A stretch of 64,000 bases of DNA. It comes from Achatina immaculata (lineage: Eukaryota; Mollusca; Gastropoda; Stylommatophora; Achatinidae). Positions within the stretch are counted from its first letter, which is position 1; each line of letters begins with the position of its first letter. The position numbers and the translations under genes were made by a program. Below the pieces are notes generated by a model. It worked only from the letters and a program-made list of their open reading frames with translations, ran no database searches and was not told where the DNA came from. The stretch covers positions 10,982,438 through 11,046,437 of the forward strand of contig CM019716.1 in assembly GCA_009760885.1 (NCBI GenBank), in the 5' to 3' direction. Positions 1 through 10,708 of this stretch are shown here, in pieces.

Positions 1-2025
1 ATCATCAGTGCTTGTCACTCCAGTGTCTAACTTCAGTGTCTATCACTATGCCTGCGACTCCAATGTCTATCACTCCAGTGTCTAACTTCAGTGTCTATCA
101 CTATGCCTGCCACTCCAATGTCTATCACTCCAGTGTCTAACTTCAGTGTCTATCACTATGCCTGCCACTCCAGTGTCTATCACTCCAGTGTCTAACTTCA
201 GTGTCTATCACTCCAGTGTCTAATTTCAGTGTCTATCACTATGCCTGCCACTCCAGTGTCTATCACTCCAGTGTCTAACCCCAGTGTCTGTCAGTACAGT
301 GTCTGTCACCCCAGTGTCTGTCAGTACAGTGTCTGTCACCCCAGTGTCTGTCAGTACAGTGTCTGTCACCCCAGTGTCTGTCAGTACAGTGTCTGTCACC
401 CCAGTGTCTGTCAGTACAGTGTCTGTCACCCCAGTGTCTGTCACTCGAGTGTCTGTCACCCCAGTGTCTGTCACCCCAGTGTCTGTCACTCCAGTGTCTG
501 TCACCCCAGTGTCTGTCACTCCAGTGTCTGTCACCCCAGTGTCTGTCACTCCAGTGTCTGTCACTCCAGTGTTTATCACTCCAGTGTCTATCACTCCAGT
601 GTCTGTCACTCCAGTGTCTATCACTCCAGTGTTTATCACTCCAGTGTCTGTCACTCCAGTGTTTATCACTCCAGTGTCTATCACTCCAGTGTCTGTCACT
701 CCAGTGTCTATCACTCCAGTGTTTATCACTCCAGTGTCTGTCACTCCAGTGTTTATCACTCCAGTGTTTATCACTCCAGTATCTGTCACTCCAGTGTCTA
801 TCACTCCAGTGTTTATCACTCCAGTGTCTGTCACTCCAGTGTTTATCACTCCAGTGTTTATCACTCCAGTATCTGTCACTCCAGTGTCTGTCACCCCAGT
901 GTCTGTCACCCCAGTGCCTGTCACTCCAGTGTTTATCACTCCAGTGTCTGTCACCCCAGTGTCTATCACTCCAGTGTCTGTCACTCCAGTGTTTATCACT
1001 CCAGTGTTTATCACTCCAGTATCTGTCACTCCAGTGTCTATCACTCCAGTGTCTATCACTCCAGTGTCTGTCACTCCAGTGTCTATCACTCCAGTGTTTA
1101 TCACTCCAGTGTCTGTCACTCCAGTGTTTATCACTCCAGTGTCTATCACTCCAGTGTCTGTCACTCCAGTGTCTATCACTCCAGTGTTTATCACTCCAGT
1201 GTCTGTCACTCCAGTGTTTATCACTCCAGTGTTTATCACTCCAGTATCTGTCACTCCAGTGTCTGTCACCCCAGTGTCTGTCACCCCAGTGCCTGTCACT
1301 CCAGTGTTTATCACTCCAGTGTCTGTCACCCCAGTGTCTATCACTCCAGTGTCTGTCACTCCAGTGTTTATCACTCCAGTGTTTATCACTCCAGTATCTG
1401 TCACTCCAGTGTCTATCACTCCAGTGTCTAACCCCAGTGTCTGTCACTCCAGTGTCTGTCACCCCAGTGTCTGTCACTCCAGTGTCTGTCACTCCAGTGT
1501 TTATCACTCCAGTGTCTATCACTCCAGTGTTTATCACTCCAGTGTCTATCACTCCAGTGTCTGTCACTCCAGTGTCTGTCACTCCAGTGTCTATCACTCC
1601 AGTGTCTGTCACTCCAGTGTCTATCACTCCAGTGTCTGTCACCCCAGTGTCTGTCACGCCAGTGTTTGTCACTCCAGTGTTTATCACTCCAGTGTTTATC
1701 ACTCCAGTGTTTATCACTCCAGTGTCTGTCAGTCCAGTGTTTATCACTCCAGTGTCTGTCAGTCCAGTGTCTGTCACTCCAGTGTTTATCACTCCAGTAT
1801 CTGTCACTCCAGTCTTATCACTCCAGTGTTTATCACTCCAGTGTTTATCACTCCAGTGTCTATCACTCAAGTGTTTATCACTCCAGTGTTTATCACTCCA
1901 GTGTTTATCACTCCAGTGTCTGTCACTCCAGTGTTTATCACTCCAGTGTTTATCACTCCAGTATCTGTCACTCCAGTGTCTATCACTCCAGTGTTTATCA
2001 CTCCAGTGTCTGTCACTCCAGTGTT
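1..2025. repeat. 15-bp satellite array (about 135 units)
   Basis: Units of 15 bp of the type cactccagtgtctgt vary mainly at four positions (tct/ttt, gt/at, cac t/c). The first 270 bases are a more diverged composite with 'cactatgcctgc' spacers. Because 15 is a multiple of 3 and stop codons are rare, four or more frames stay open for 400-626 codons with five-residue periodicity. These are repeat translations with no coding signature. Segment 841-1046 recurs at 1216-1421 (offset 375 bp, 25 units), so there is a higher-order level. The array runs off the left edge. Confidence 0.95.
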
Positions 2026-2095
2026 GTACACACAATCTGTTATGAGGCAGCAAAGAAGGAACTCGCATGCTGTGATGTCGGGCATGAAACATGAC

Positions 2096-2473
2096 AATGA
2101 ATGCCACCTTTATGCTAACCTATCTTGGACAATGAATGCCACCTTTGAGCTAACCTATCTTTGATAATGAATGCCACCTTTAAGCTAACCTATCTTTGAC
2201 AATGAATGCCACATTTAAGCTAACCTATCTTGGACAATGAATGCCACCTTTAAGCTAACCTATCTTGGACAATGAATGCCACTTTTGAGCTAATCTATCT
2301 TGGACAATGAATGCCACCTTTGAGCTAACCTATCTTTGATGATGAATGCCACCTTTGAGCTAATCTATCTTTGACAATGAGTGCCACCTTCAAGGTAACC
2401 TATCTTTGACAATGAATGCCACCTTTAAGCTAACCTATCTTGGACAATGAATACCACCTTTAAGCTAATCTAC
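2096..2473. repeat. 35-bp minisatellite, about 10.7 copies
   Basis: Direct repeats contain 'aatgaatgccacctttaagc' followed by 'taacctatctt(t/g)gac'. Variation is limited to a few substitutions. It starts soon after the 15-bp array and shares no unit with it. Confidence 0.93.
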
Positions 2474-2704
2474 CTTTTGTAAGAGACTCCTGGGTATTAA
2501 AAGTTCAGTGTCTTGATGGGGTAATGAGAGACGATTCATGGTTGCAGTTTTTATCGTTCTTGACAGAAGCTTGTAACGTCTCCAGATGTTTGGACAGACA
2601 GAGCGTTGTAGCATTTTTTTTCTACACTGACAGTCAAGTGCCACCTGCATTTGTCTGATTTTGTTCTTTGTTTGGAGCAAGTTTCAGGCTAACATTGTTC
2701 TGTT
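2474..2704. other. Non-repetitive spacer
   Basis: Single-copy-looking sequence between two arrays. I see no exon, RNA gene or element end. Confidence 0.5.
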
Positions 2705-2927
2705 TGTAGTATAAACTCTTGTTGTAATATCAAGTCTTGCTGTAATGTCAAGTCTTGTTGTAATGTCAAGTCTTGCGGCAATATGAAGCCTTTCTGTAAT
2801 ATCAAATCTTGCTGTAATGTCAAGTTTTGCTGTAATATCAAGTTTTGCTGTAATGTCAAGTTTTGCTGTAGTATCAAGTTTTGCTGTAATATCAAGTTTT
2901 GCTGTAATATCAAGTTTTGCTATAGTT
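2705..2927. repeat. 18-bp minisatellite, about 12 copies
   Basis: The unit is 'tgctgtaat(a/g)tcaagttt', degenerate at the left end and nearly uniform at the right. The six-codon period keeps several frames open; none is judged coding. Confidence 0.92.
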
Positions 2928-2966
2928 CACAACCACTGGCTGTTCTCTTCGTTTTCATTGTTTTCA

Positions 2967-3294
2967 TAAAGTGGTGTGCCTTGTGCATACAGATATTTGA
3001 ACAGATAAAGTGGTGTGCCTTGTGCATATAGATATTTGCACAGATAAAGTGGTGTGCCTTGTGCTTACACATATTTGCACAGATAAAGTGGTGTGCCTTG
3101 TGCATATAGATATTTGCACAGATAAATTGGTGTGCCTTGTGCATATAGATATTTGCACAGATAAATTGGTGTACCTTGTGCATATAGATATTTGCACAGA
3201 TAAATTGGTGTACCTTGTGCATATAGATATTTGCACAGATAAACTGGTGTGCCTTGTGCAAATAGATATTTACACAGATAAACTGGTGTAGCAT
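2967..3294. repeat. 39-bp minisatellite, about 8 copies
   Basis: Units contain 'ggtgtgccttgtgcatatag' and 'atatttgcacagataaa(g/t/c)t'. It is in frame-preserving register (13 codons), which explains open frames on both strands. Confidence 0.93.
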
Positions 3295-3380
3295 ATAGAT
3301 GTCTGGATAGACAGATAAAGTGTTACGTGTTCAAATATGAGGTCTGTTCAAAAAGTGTTACGTGTTCAAATATGAGGTCT
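3295..3380 (-). repeat. Duplicated mariner-type terminal repeat
   Basis: Two tandem copies of about 35 bp contain 'tatgaggtctgttcaaaaag'. That string resembles inverted terminal repeats of mariner elements beginning after a TA dinucleotide. It lies at the 3' side of the transposase relic read on the minus strand. Assignment rests on family knowledge of mariner termini; no matching terminal repeat was found at the other end. Confidence 0.6.
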
Positions 3381-4375
3381 GTTCAAAAAGTGTGCAATTT
3401 TTGGCCAGGAAAAATACAGCAACTCACCTGAAGGTCTGAAACCATAATCTCCTTGGAAGTATCCTTCTTGGCACTGGCACACATCTCCCAGCAGTGCCGC
3501 CATTGTCCGAAGCAATTCATGAAGGCCTCTTTGGGAATAGAGGACAGCTCGGCCGTCGGGTTTCTCAGAACGTCTTCTCGTGATCCAAATCGTCAGCGGA
3601 GTTTTCAGTTTGGGGAACAGACAAAAATCTCAAGGAGCCATGTCCGAGGAGTCTAGAACCTGGCCAACCAGCGTAATATTGTGTATGGCCTGGAAAGTCT
3701 GAATCAGATGGGATGAATGGGCTGGTGGGTTGTCATGATGGAGCTGGCCAGGAAAGTCTGGATCAGATGGGAAGAATGGGCTGGTGGGTTGTCATGATGG
3801 AGCTGGACAGGAAAGTCTGGATCAGATGGGAAGAATGGGCTGGCACGTTTTCTTGATGGAGCTGGCCAGGAATGTCTGGATGAGATGGGAAGAATGGGCT
3901 GGTGGGTTGTCATGATGGAGCTGGCCAGGAAAGTCTGGATCACATGGGAAGAATGGGCTGGTGGGTTGTCATGATGGAGCTGGGCAGAGAAATCTGGATC
4001 AGATGGGAAGAATGGGCCGGTGGGTTGTCATGATGATGCTGGACATGAAAGTCTGGATCACATGGGAAGAATGGGCTGGTGGGTTGCCATGATGGAGCTG
4101 GGCAGGAAAGTCTGGATCAGACGAGAAGAATGGGCTGGTGGGTTGTCATGATGGAGCTGGACAGGAAAGTCTGGATCAGACGAGAAGAATGGGCTGGTGG
4201 GTTGTCATGATGGAGCTGGCCAGGAAAGTCTGGATCAAATGGGAAGAATGGGCTGGCACGTTTTCTTGATGGAGCTGCCCACAGGTTGAGTCTTCTTCGT
4301 CACAGAGCATCACGAGGGCGACGGATGACCTCCAGACAGAGAAAGTGTTGCCGCATGTTCAGACTGATGTTTGGA
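3380..4375 (-). pseudogene. Mariner-family transposase relic, internally amplified
   Basis: Read on the minus strand, about 4375-4285 gives residues resembling 'LEVIRRPRDAL' then 'LNLW', the segment that precedes the second catalytic Asp in mariner transposases. About 4280-3680 is that Asp motif (LHHDNPPAHSS) tandemly amplified. About 3650-3390 gives 'SDMAP', a stop, 'DFCLFPKLKTP', and further on 'GYFQGDYG', which match the third-Asp motif and C-terminus of the family. The stop at 3630-3632 directly precedes the catalytic Asp codon (3627-3629). Frameshifts are frequent, so it is dead. The 5' half is absent; an (AT)n tract follows near 4438. Confidence 0.8.
3680..4280. repeat. 59-bp minisatellite derived from transposase, 10 units
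   Basis: The unit contains 'gggctggtgggttgtcatga' and 'tggagctggccaggaaagtc'. On the minus strand it encodes LHHDNPPAHSS plus HLIQTFLA, the second-Asp region of a mariner transposase. The 59-bp period shifts frame every unit, so no continuous product is possible. A rare variant, 'ggcacgttttcttgatggag', occurs in units 3 and 10 (about 3842 and 4255), seven units (413 bp) apart, suggesting a higher-order duplication. Confidence 0.9.
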
Positions 4376-4432
4376 TACAAGATGTGAGAGCTAAAGAAGA
4401 GAGAAAAGATGAATATATCAGATAGTCAATTT

Positions 4433-4437
<5 letters not shown>

Positions 4438-4490
<53 letters not shown>
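4438..4490. repeat. (AT)n microsatellite
   Basis: About 26 uninterrupted AT dinucleotides. Confidence 0.97.
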
Positions 4491-4495
<5 letters not shown>

Positions 4496-4660
4496 CAAGT
4501 TATTTATATTGTCTAAGCGAGATTATAGACAGCTGTATTTATTTCTAGGTTATTAGTGAATTTCCGCTCTACCCACAATCCACACAAGTCACACATCATA
4601 GACGGAACCAGAGGATCGGAGCTTTGTCCTTGACTCTTATCTGTAAAGTTACTCACTGTT
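4491..4660. other. Short unique spacer
   Basis: AT-rich, with no recognisable feature. Confidence 0.4.
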
Positions 4661-4661
4661 T

Positions 4662-5317
4662 ACAGACTATATATATTACTGCTCACAGACTATATATGTT
4701 ACTGCTTACAGACTATATATATATTACTGCTTACAGACTATATATATTACTGCTTACAGACTATATATATATTACTGCTTACAGACTATATATATATATA
4801 TTACTGTTTACAGATTATATATATATATATATATTACTGCTTACAGACAATATATATTACTGCTTACAGACTATATATATATATATATTACTGCTTACAG
4901 ACTATATATATATATATTACTGCTTACAGACTATATATATTACTGCTTACAGACTATATATATATATATATATGTTACTGCTTACAGACTATATATATAT
5001 TACTGCTTACAGACTATATATATTACTGCTTACAGACTATATATCTATATATATTACTGCTTACATACTATATATATATTACTGCTTACAGACTATATAT
5101 ATTACTGATCACAGAATATATTTACATACATATGTTACTGCTTTCAGACTATATGTATTATTGCTTACAGACTATACATATATTACTGCTTACAGAATAT
5201 ATATATATTTATATATATATATGTGTGTGTATGTGTATGTGTATACTATATATATATATTACTGCTTACAAACTATATACATGTTACTGCTTACAGACTA
5301 TATATGTTACTGCTTAC

Positions 5318-5362
<45 letters not shown>

Positions 5363-5390
5363 CTGCTTACAGACTATATATATAGTCTGT
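4662..5390. repeat. 'actgcttacagactata' satellite with variable (TA)n spacers
   Basis: A 17-20 base core ('ttactgcttacagactata') is repeated about 25 times, each copy separated by an (AT)n stretch of different length, so the period varies from about 20 to 40 bp. Single copies of the same core recur at 5767-5790 and 7472-7503, on both sides of the family-gamma LINE. Confidence 0.9.
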
Positions 5391-5399
5391 AAAAATGAC

Positions 5400-5768
5400 A
5401 TAATTCGAAAAGCAACTTGTTAGATATAGTTAGAAATTATTTCAATGTTTGTTAAAAAAGCATATGTCAGAAGATCTGTAGTAACAATGTATTTTTGTTT
5501 ATGTATATGTCTGTGTGCGCACATATATGTATGTGAGAATGCTATTTTATTTGGTTAATTACTTCTTCTTTTTTTGCTTTCAATGTAATAGTTTAATCTT
5601 ACACTCTTTTGATATGTTTGTTTCCTAAAGTGATGTGTATACTTGCATTAAAATCGTGTGTGTGGGAAGAATGAAAGATTGAGTGATGAAGGGCAGAATA
5701 TAAGACAGGCCTGCATGCCCAATTCTTTACCCTTTAAAAATAAAAATCATTCATTCATTCATTCATTA
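5400..5768 (+). mobile_element. LINE family alpha, 3' end only (copy 1)
   Basis: The last ~110 bases share with the 49250 and 61130 copies the sequence pieces 'gatgaagggcagaat', 'caattctt' and a terminal 'aaaataaa'. They end in (ATTC)n. The 5' portion is diverged AT-rich sequence consistent with the same 3' untranslated region. No coding sequence remains. Confidence 0.6.
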
Positions 5769-5811
5769 TTACTGCTTACAGACTATTATATATATATATA
5801 TATTGCTAAAC

Positions 5812-7390
5812 AGAACACAAGCAGTACAAACAATAGACATATCTGAAGCAAAAAACGGAACCAAACATTAATACAGGACCAATAACAATAAATGAAGTAA
5901 AGGAGGCGATAAAGAAGCTAAAATTAGACAAGGCACCAGGTGAAGATGAAGTGACTGCTGAGATGTTGAAAGCAGATGAAACAGAAACACCAAAACAACT
6001 CTGCCGGATACTACAACAAATTTGTGATCTAGAAAAAGCTCCAGAGGAGTGTAAAACTGGGCTTATAGAAAAACTACCAAAGAAGGGTGACCTCAGAGAT
6101 TGCGGGAACTGGAGAGGCATTACCCTACTGCCACTCACCAGTAAAGTATTTTGCAGAATAATCATCAACAGAAATGTACCAACACTTGAGGAAAAACTTC
6201 GGAAAGAACAGGCAGGATTTAGGAAAGGAAGATCATGCATATACCACATATTTGTACTTAGACAAATATTAGAACAGGCAAATGAGTGGCATAGCACAAC
6301 ATATGCATTGTTTATAGATTTTGAGAAAGCTTTTGACATTGTCAACAGAGATGCACTGTGGAAAATCCTAAGATGGCATGGCCTCAACCATACGATAGTG
6401 AGTGTAATCAAAGCCCTATACGAGGGTTTTCAGTGCAAAGTGACCTGTGGAGAACATACCTCCAGCAGCTTTAGGGTACAAACAGGAGTGAAGCAGGGAT
6501 GTGTACTATCACCAACATTATTTATCTTGGCAGTAGACTGGTTAATGAAGGAGGCAACATCAGACAAACGCAGAGGATTACAATGGACCCTTGACACAGT
6601 GCTGGAGGACCTTGACTTTGCGAACGACATTTGTCTATTATCAAGCAGTCACAAAGATATGCAAGATAAAATAAACAAGCTAACTCAGAATGCAAACAAC
6701 ATAGGACTAAAGATCAACGTAGGAAAGACAAAGTTAATGAAGCAAAATGTTAACAACAGAAATGTACTCAGATTAGATAGCAAGTTAGTGGAGGAAGTCA
6801 ATGAATTTGTATATCTTGGCAGTAGAGTAGTAGAAAATGGAGACAGCACAGAGGACATCAACAGCAGACTTACTAGAGCAAACCAGGCTTTTGCAATGTA
6901 GCAGACTATATGGAAATCTAAAAAACTAAGCATGAAGATGAAAATCAGGATATTTAAGAGTAATGTTCTAAGTGTACTACTCTATAGGAGTGAATGGTGG
7001 AAAATCACCAAAACCATAGAAAACAAGTTGAATTCTTTCCAGACTAAATGTTTACGAAGAATTAGAAAAATATTTTGGCCAAACACCATAAGAAATAATA
7101 TCTTGTTGGCAGAAATGCAGATGAAGCCACTAACACCAATTATTGAGGAAAGACGCTGGCGATGGTTGGGACATGTGCTTCGAATGACTGACAACTCACT
7201 ACCAAAAACAGCACTAAGATGGACACCACAGGGGAAAAGAAGTAATGGTAGACCAAAAGAGACATGGAGAAGAACGCTAGAAAGGATGTTGAGCAATAGA
7301 GGGCTCACCTGGGCAAGAGCTGAAAAAAAGGCAAAGGACAGGCATTTGTGGAAAACCCTTGTGGAAGCCCCATGTGCCCTAGGCACTTAA
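5812..7390 (+). pseudogene. LINE family gamma reverse transcriptase (dead, 5'-truncated)
   Basis: From about 5837 the frame reads the RT fingers (GPITINEVKEAIKKLK, DKAPGEDEV, then NWRGITLLP), palm A (FIDFEKAFD), palm B (GVKQGCVLSP) and palm C (LDFANDICLL). It then has the C-terminal GRPKETWRRTLERML region and stops with TAA at 7388-7390. The polymerase box normally reads F/Y-A-D-D; here it is F-A-N-D, so the second metal ligand pair is broken. A TAG at 6899-6901 interrupts the same frame after 'NQAFAM', and 'QTIWKSKKLS' continues beyond it. The endonuclease half is missing. The domain type is a non-LTR retrotransposon; the clade (RTE-like or other) is not resolved by eye. Confidence 0.9.
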
Positions 7391-7391
7391 G

Positions 7392-7395
7392 GTTC

Positions 7396-7433
<38 letters not shown>

Positions 7434-7505
7434 AATATATATACAATATATATATGTATATATATATATATTTACAGACTGTATATATTACTGCTTACAG
7501 ACTAA
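7392..7505. repeat. (TA)n/(TG)n tract plus satellite core
   Basis: (TA)n followed by (TG)n, then more (TA)n and one copy of the 'actgcttacagacta' core. It flanks the 3' end of the gamma LINE and mirrors its 5' flank. Confidence 0.9.
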
Positions 7506-8036
7506 GGTGGCATGCAGACCATGGGCAGAAAAACGTGCCTTTAAAAAAAAATATAAACTCCATTGACATTCAACGAGTAACAAGGAATGAACAGTTTCAA
7601 GGTCAATGAAATGACATGAAATGGAGGGAAATGTCCCGTGATAATGAAATGGTAGTTTTTTTGGTTTTTTTTTAACGAGATGATAGTGATGCGTGTGATC
7701 AAGGTCAGAAAGTTATATATGAATTGAATATTTTTTTACAACAAGTAAGGCCGAAATAATTTTCTGGTTACACAAAGGCATAGATAACTAATATCAAAAC
7801 ATTTAACATTAGTGAGATGATAATTTGTATAATAGTGAGATTAAATAGTACACACGCAGCAGGTAAACGTTCTGAGAACATTTCATTATTCGTGGGGAAG
7901 AGAGGGGGGGGGGTGGATAGAGGTAATCAAGGGGTCGTCGTCCAGTATTATCTTCACTGTCTCGTCGCTGTCTGTGTCGGGGTAAGATATACATGTTCTC
8001 CTTGTTATCTTAATCCCTGTCTAGGGTAGAGATGTG
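7506..8036. other. Gene-free AT-rich region
   Basis: It has short homopolymers (A, T, and a G run at 7904-7912) and no exon-like frame with support. I see no element end here. Confidence 0.5.
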
Positions 8037-8266
8037 TTCTTCTGGTCAGTTTGTTGGGTCAGAGGTTAATCCTGTCTGACGGTCAATGTCTGGTCAGTTT
8101 GTTGGGTCAAAGCTAATCCTGTCTGACGGTCAATGTCTGGTCAGTTTGTTGGGTCAAAGCTAATCCTGTCTGACGGTCAATGTCTGGTCAGTTTGTTGGG
8201 TCAAAGCTAATCCTGTCTGACGGTCAATGTCTGGTCAGTTTGTTGGGTCAAAGCTAATCCTGTCTG
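8037..8266. repeat. 47-bp minisatellite, about 4.8 copies
   Basis: Near-identical units contain 'gtctggtcagtttgttgggt' and 'gctaatcctgtctgacggtc'. Confidence 0.95.
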
Positions 8267-8477
8267 GTAACAGTTGTTGAACAATCAGCGGTAACATGGT
8301 AACTATCTACGTAACAATTTTACAAGGCCTGTATCATCGTGGTTGACCAGGCAATAATTAAGAAGGAGTAAGTATTTTAGACAGCCAGATAAAAAAAATC
8401 TGTGTCAGATAAAAATGTATATCTTAAACAGTGAGATAAAAAGAAGTCCAGTACCATTCAGTAAAAGCAGTTCATAA

Positions 8478-8480
8478 CTC

Positions 8481-8537
<57 letters not shown>
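8478..8537. repeat. (CT)n microsatellite at 5' junction of a LINE
   Basis: About 60 bases of CT repeats, immediately followed by family-alpha LINE sequence. Confidence 0.97.
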
Positions 8538-8539
<2 letters not shown>

Positions 8540-8975
8540 TCCACCATCTGGGATGGTTGCTTTATGTCAAACATGAATAGACTTTACTCACTCCAAAAAG
8601 ACCAGTAAAGCTTACAGACAACAAATATGTAGCACATATTACAAATAAGGGTAAACATCTTGACATTCTATCTCTCAAGAAGAGATATCTTTTCAAAAAG
8701 CCCAAGTTAATTAATAAAATTATATCGTACAATTCTCCACCCTGTTTGTGGTCATTGTTCAAGTACACCCCAAAAAACATTCAATGCTTAAACAATTGAG
8801 AGAACCAAGGGTTGACATATTTTTTAAAAAGCTTCCTTCACTCAGCTGCCCAAACAACCTATGTAAAACTTGTAAGTAATATTCATTCTTATAACATCAA
8901 ACTTTGTCAATATCTGTTTTAGATGGACTATATGCCTCTGTAATATGTATTTGCGTTTGTGCATACTTTTTTTTA
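8538..8975 (+). mobile_element. LINE family alpha, 5'-truncated 3' fragment (copy 2)
   Basis: Collinear with 48549-48960 and 44180-44605. Shared strings include 'gggatggttg', 'gtaaagctta', 'cagacaacaaa' and 'tccaccctgt(t/c)tgtggtc'. This is the RT C-terminal region plus the start of the 3' untranslated region. It begins exactly after a (CT)n tract and ends by running into a family-beta fragment. It carries no intact frame. Confidence 0.85.
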
Positions 8976-8980
8976 TTCGA

Positions 8981-9051
8981 ACCAGCAGAAATATGGTTTA
9001 TTAGAAGAATGTTGCGAATTCCTTGACAGCAAAAATAACTAATGGAGAATG
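8981..9051 (+). mobile_element. LINE family beta fragment, left half
   Basis: Matches 12183-12253 of the large beta copy ('gtttattagaagaatgttgc' and 'gacagcaaaaataactaat'). The remainder of the same fragment resumes at 10709, so the two halves were once contiguous. Confidence 0.88.
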
Positions 9052-10073
9052 TGTGAATGACCATTCGAAGCCCATTGGTGTACAAAGTAGGCAACGCATT
9101 GAAGCAGGATCACGGCGCCATTCTAAGCAGGATTCCCCTTACAAGGAGACTACTGGTTTGATTGAATACTCTAACAGATATGTATGACTACTGGTTTGAT
9201 TGAATCTTCTTGTGGAGTACAGTTTCAACTTATAAGTTTCTTCTTGTTGCTGGTGTTCTAACCATCACCTAATTTTCTGTATTATACACTAAGAAAATAC
9301 AACAAGACACCCAGGCTTTCCACTCCACAAAATTAGTACGAATACAACAACTTGAACATAACTTGGCAGTCTTCCGACCAAAACAAACTGGTCAACAATG
9401 AGAATTTCCACAAAGCCGATTTGTTGTAGTTTATCATCAGACAACACACATTTATTACAGAAATTCACAGCAACAAATGCCCGGCGTGAAATATCTACGC
9501 CACATGGGCAAGGAAAACCTTACAATGATTTATTCATACCAAAAACCATACTTACAGGCTTACCAAGGACTGCAGCCACACAGAAAAAAACAAACTAAAC
9601 TAATTCTGACAACAAGACTCGCTCTACCCCATTCTCGTTCGCCCAACACGTCCTTCCCCTTCAACGTTCACTCAAAGACTGCCCAACGACCGGCTTTTTC
9701 ACACGGACCTTTTTAACGACTTCTTTGCACACGTACTTTCCTAATGACGTAGTCTACGCAACACAATTATTAGCAATACACAAAAACTCTCTGAACAGAA
9801 TGGCTATTCTGTTACAGAATCGCCGTTCACGTGATCCGGAAGTATAGGAACTATAAATACCGAAGAATGCGTGACGGGAAGGAAGAGCAGAAAACCAGAA
9901 GATATGACAGGGAGCTGGTTTCGGTTCGTCTGTGTTAGCCCTGCTGACTTCACAAATGTTTGATTCAAATATACTGTGGATTATATGATGTATTGTAAAT
10001 TGTAATGTGCTGTTGTATTATCGCCACTGTCGTCGTGCGTGAAGATTTCGCTGGTTCTGCTGAGTCGTGTCAT

Positions 10074-10103
10074 ATATGATGGACACACCAAGGTCCATCA
10101 TAT
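10074..10103. other. Perfect 11-bp inverted repeat
   Basis: Arms 'atatgatggac' and 'gtccatcatat' surround an 8-base loop (10085-10092). It lies inside the 1657-bp insertion. It could fold as RNA or DNA; its role is unknown. Confidence 0.7.
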
Positions 10104-10114
10104 TTTATTTCAGT

Positions 10115-10255
10115 GGGCATAAATGGAATATGTTATTCAGTGCACTGGCACAAATGGAAATATGTTATTCAGTGCACTGGCACAATGAAGCTTAAAGGGG
10201 GAATGGATAATTCATGTCAGCAGCGGCTGAATGTTTTATGCAGTGCATTGGCACA
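10115..10255. repeat. Degenerate ~37-bp repeat, 3 to 4 units
   Basis: 'tattcagtgcactggcacaa' occurs at two positions and a diverged copy at about 10237. Confidence 0.75.
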
Positions 10256-10708
10256 ATTTAAGATATATGTATACTTGTTTATGAGGGCCAGAGGAGCTCA
10301 GCCCAGTCTGGTACACTGATTTATTTGTCACTTAGAAATAGATAATACACTGCATTTATACCACGCCTTTATTATCATGATGATACATGTTGATGTCCTG
10401 TGTATGTAATGTCTGTAGTGGCGTCACCTTGATATATGTAGAGAGTGTTAATAAATGGATGTAAATTGATGCTGACTTGGTGACATGTATTTGAGGTTGA
10501 TGTGATGTGTGAATGTGTGTAAGACGCTGAAATAACTGGCATGCAGTATCCTTGGAGGGGAGAATCTGGGGTGGAGGTCATGGGGGTCGCGAGATCTTGG
10601 CCACGCAGTACAGTAGTACATGCCAAGGGAATGCCTGAAACAGCTGGGTTGATCTATTTCTTCCCAGTCTATCCATAAAATGTAGATTTAGCTCCAGCTA
10701 AGTTTACA

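Larger units (their letters stand above)
9052..10708. mobile_element. 1657-bp insertion with TG...CA ends (candidate solo LTR)
   Basis: It lies between two halves of a family-beta LINE fragment and is flanked by AATG on both sides (9048-9051 and 10709-10712). It starts TGTGAATG and ends TTTACA, giving TG...CA termini and a weak terminal inverted match. A TATA-like 'actataaatacc' lies near 9850 and an 11-bp perfect inverted repeat at 10074-10103. No polymerase, integrase or gag-like frame is visible. The structure fits a solo LTR, but the length is long for one and the family is unknown. A 4-bp duplication could arise by chance, so the LTR call is inference. Confidence 0.5.

Noticed and set aside
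226..2164. Six long open frames (up to 626 codons) through the 15-bp array
   Set aside because: They are periodic translations of a stop-poor repeat whose length is divisible by three, open on both strands at once; no start context, splice sites or non-repeat domain.
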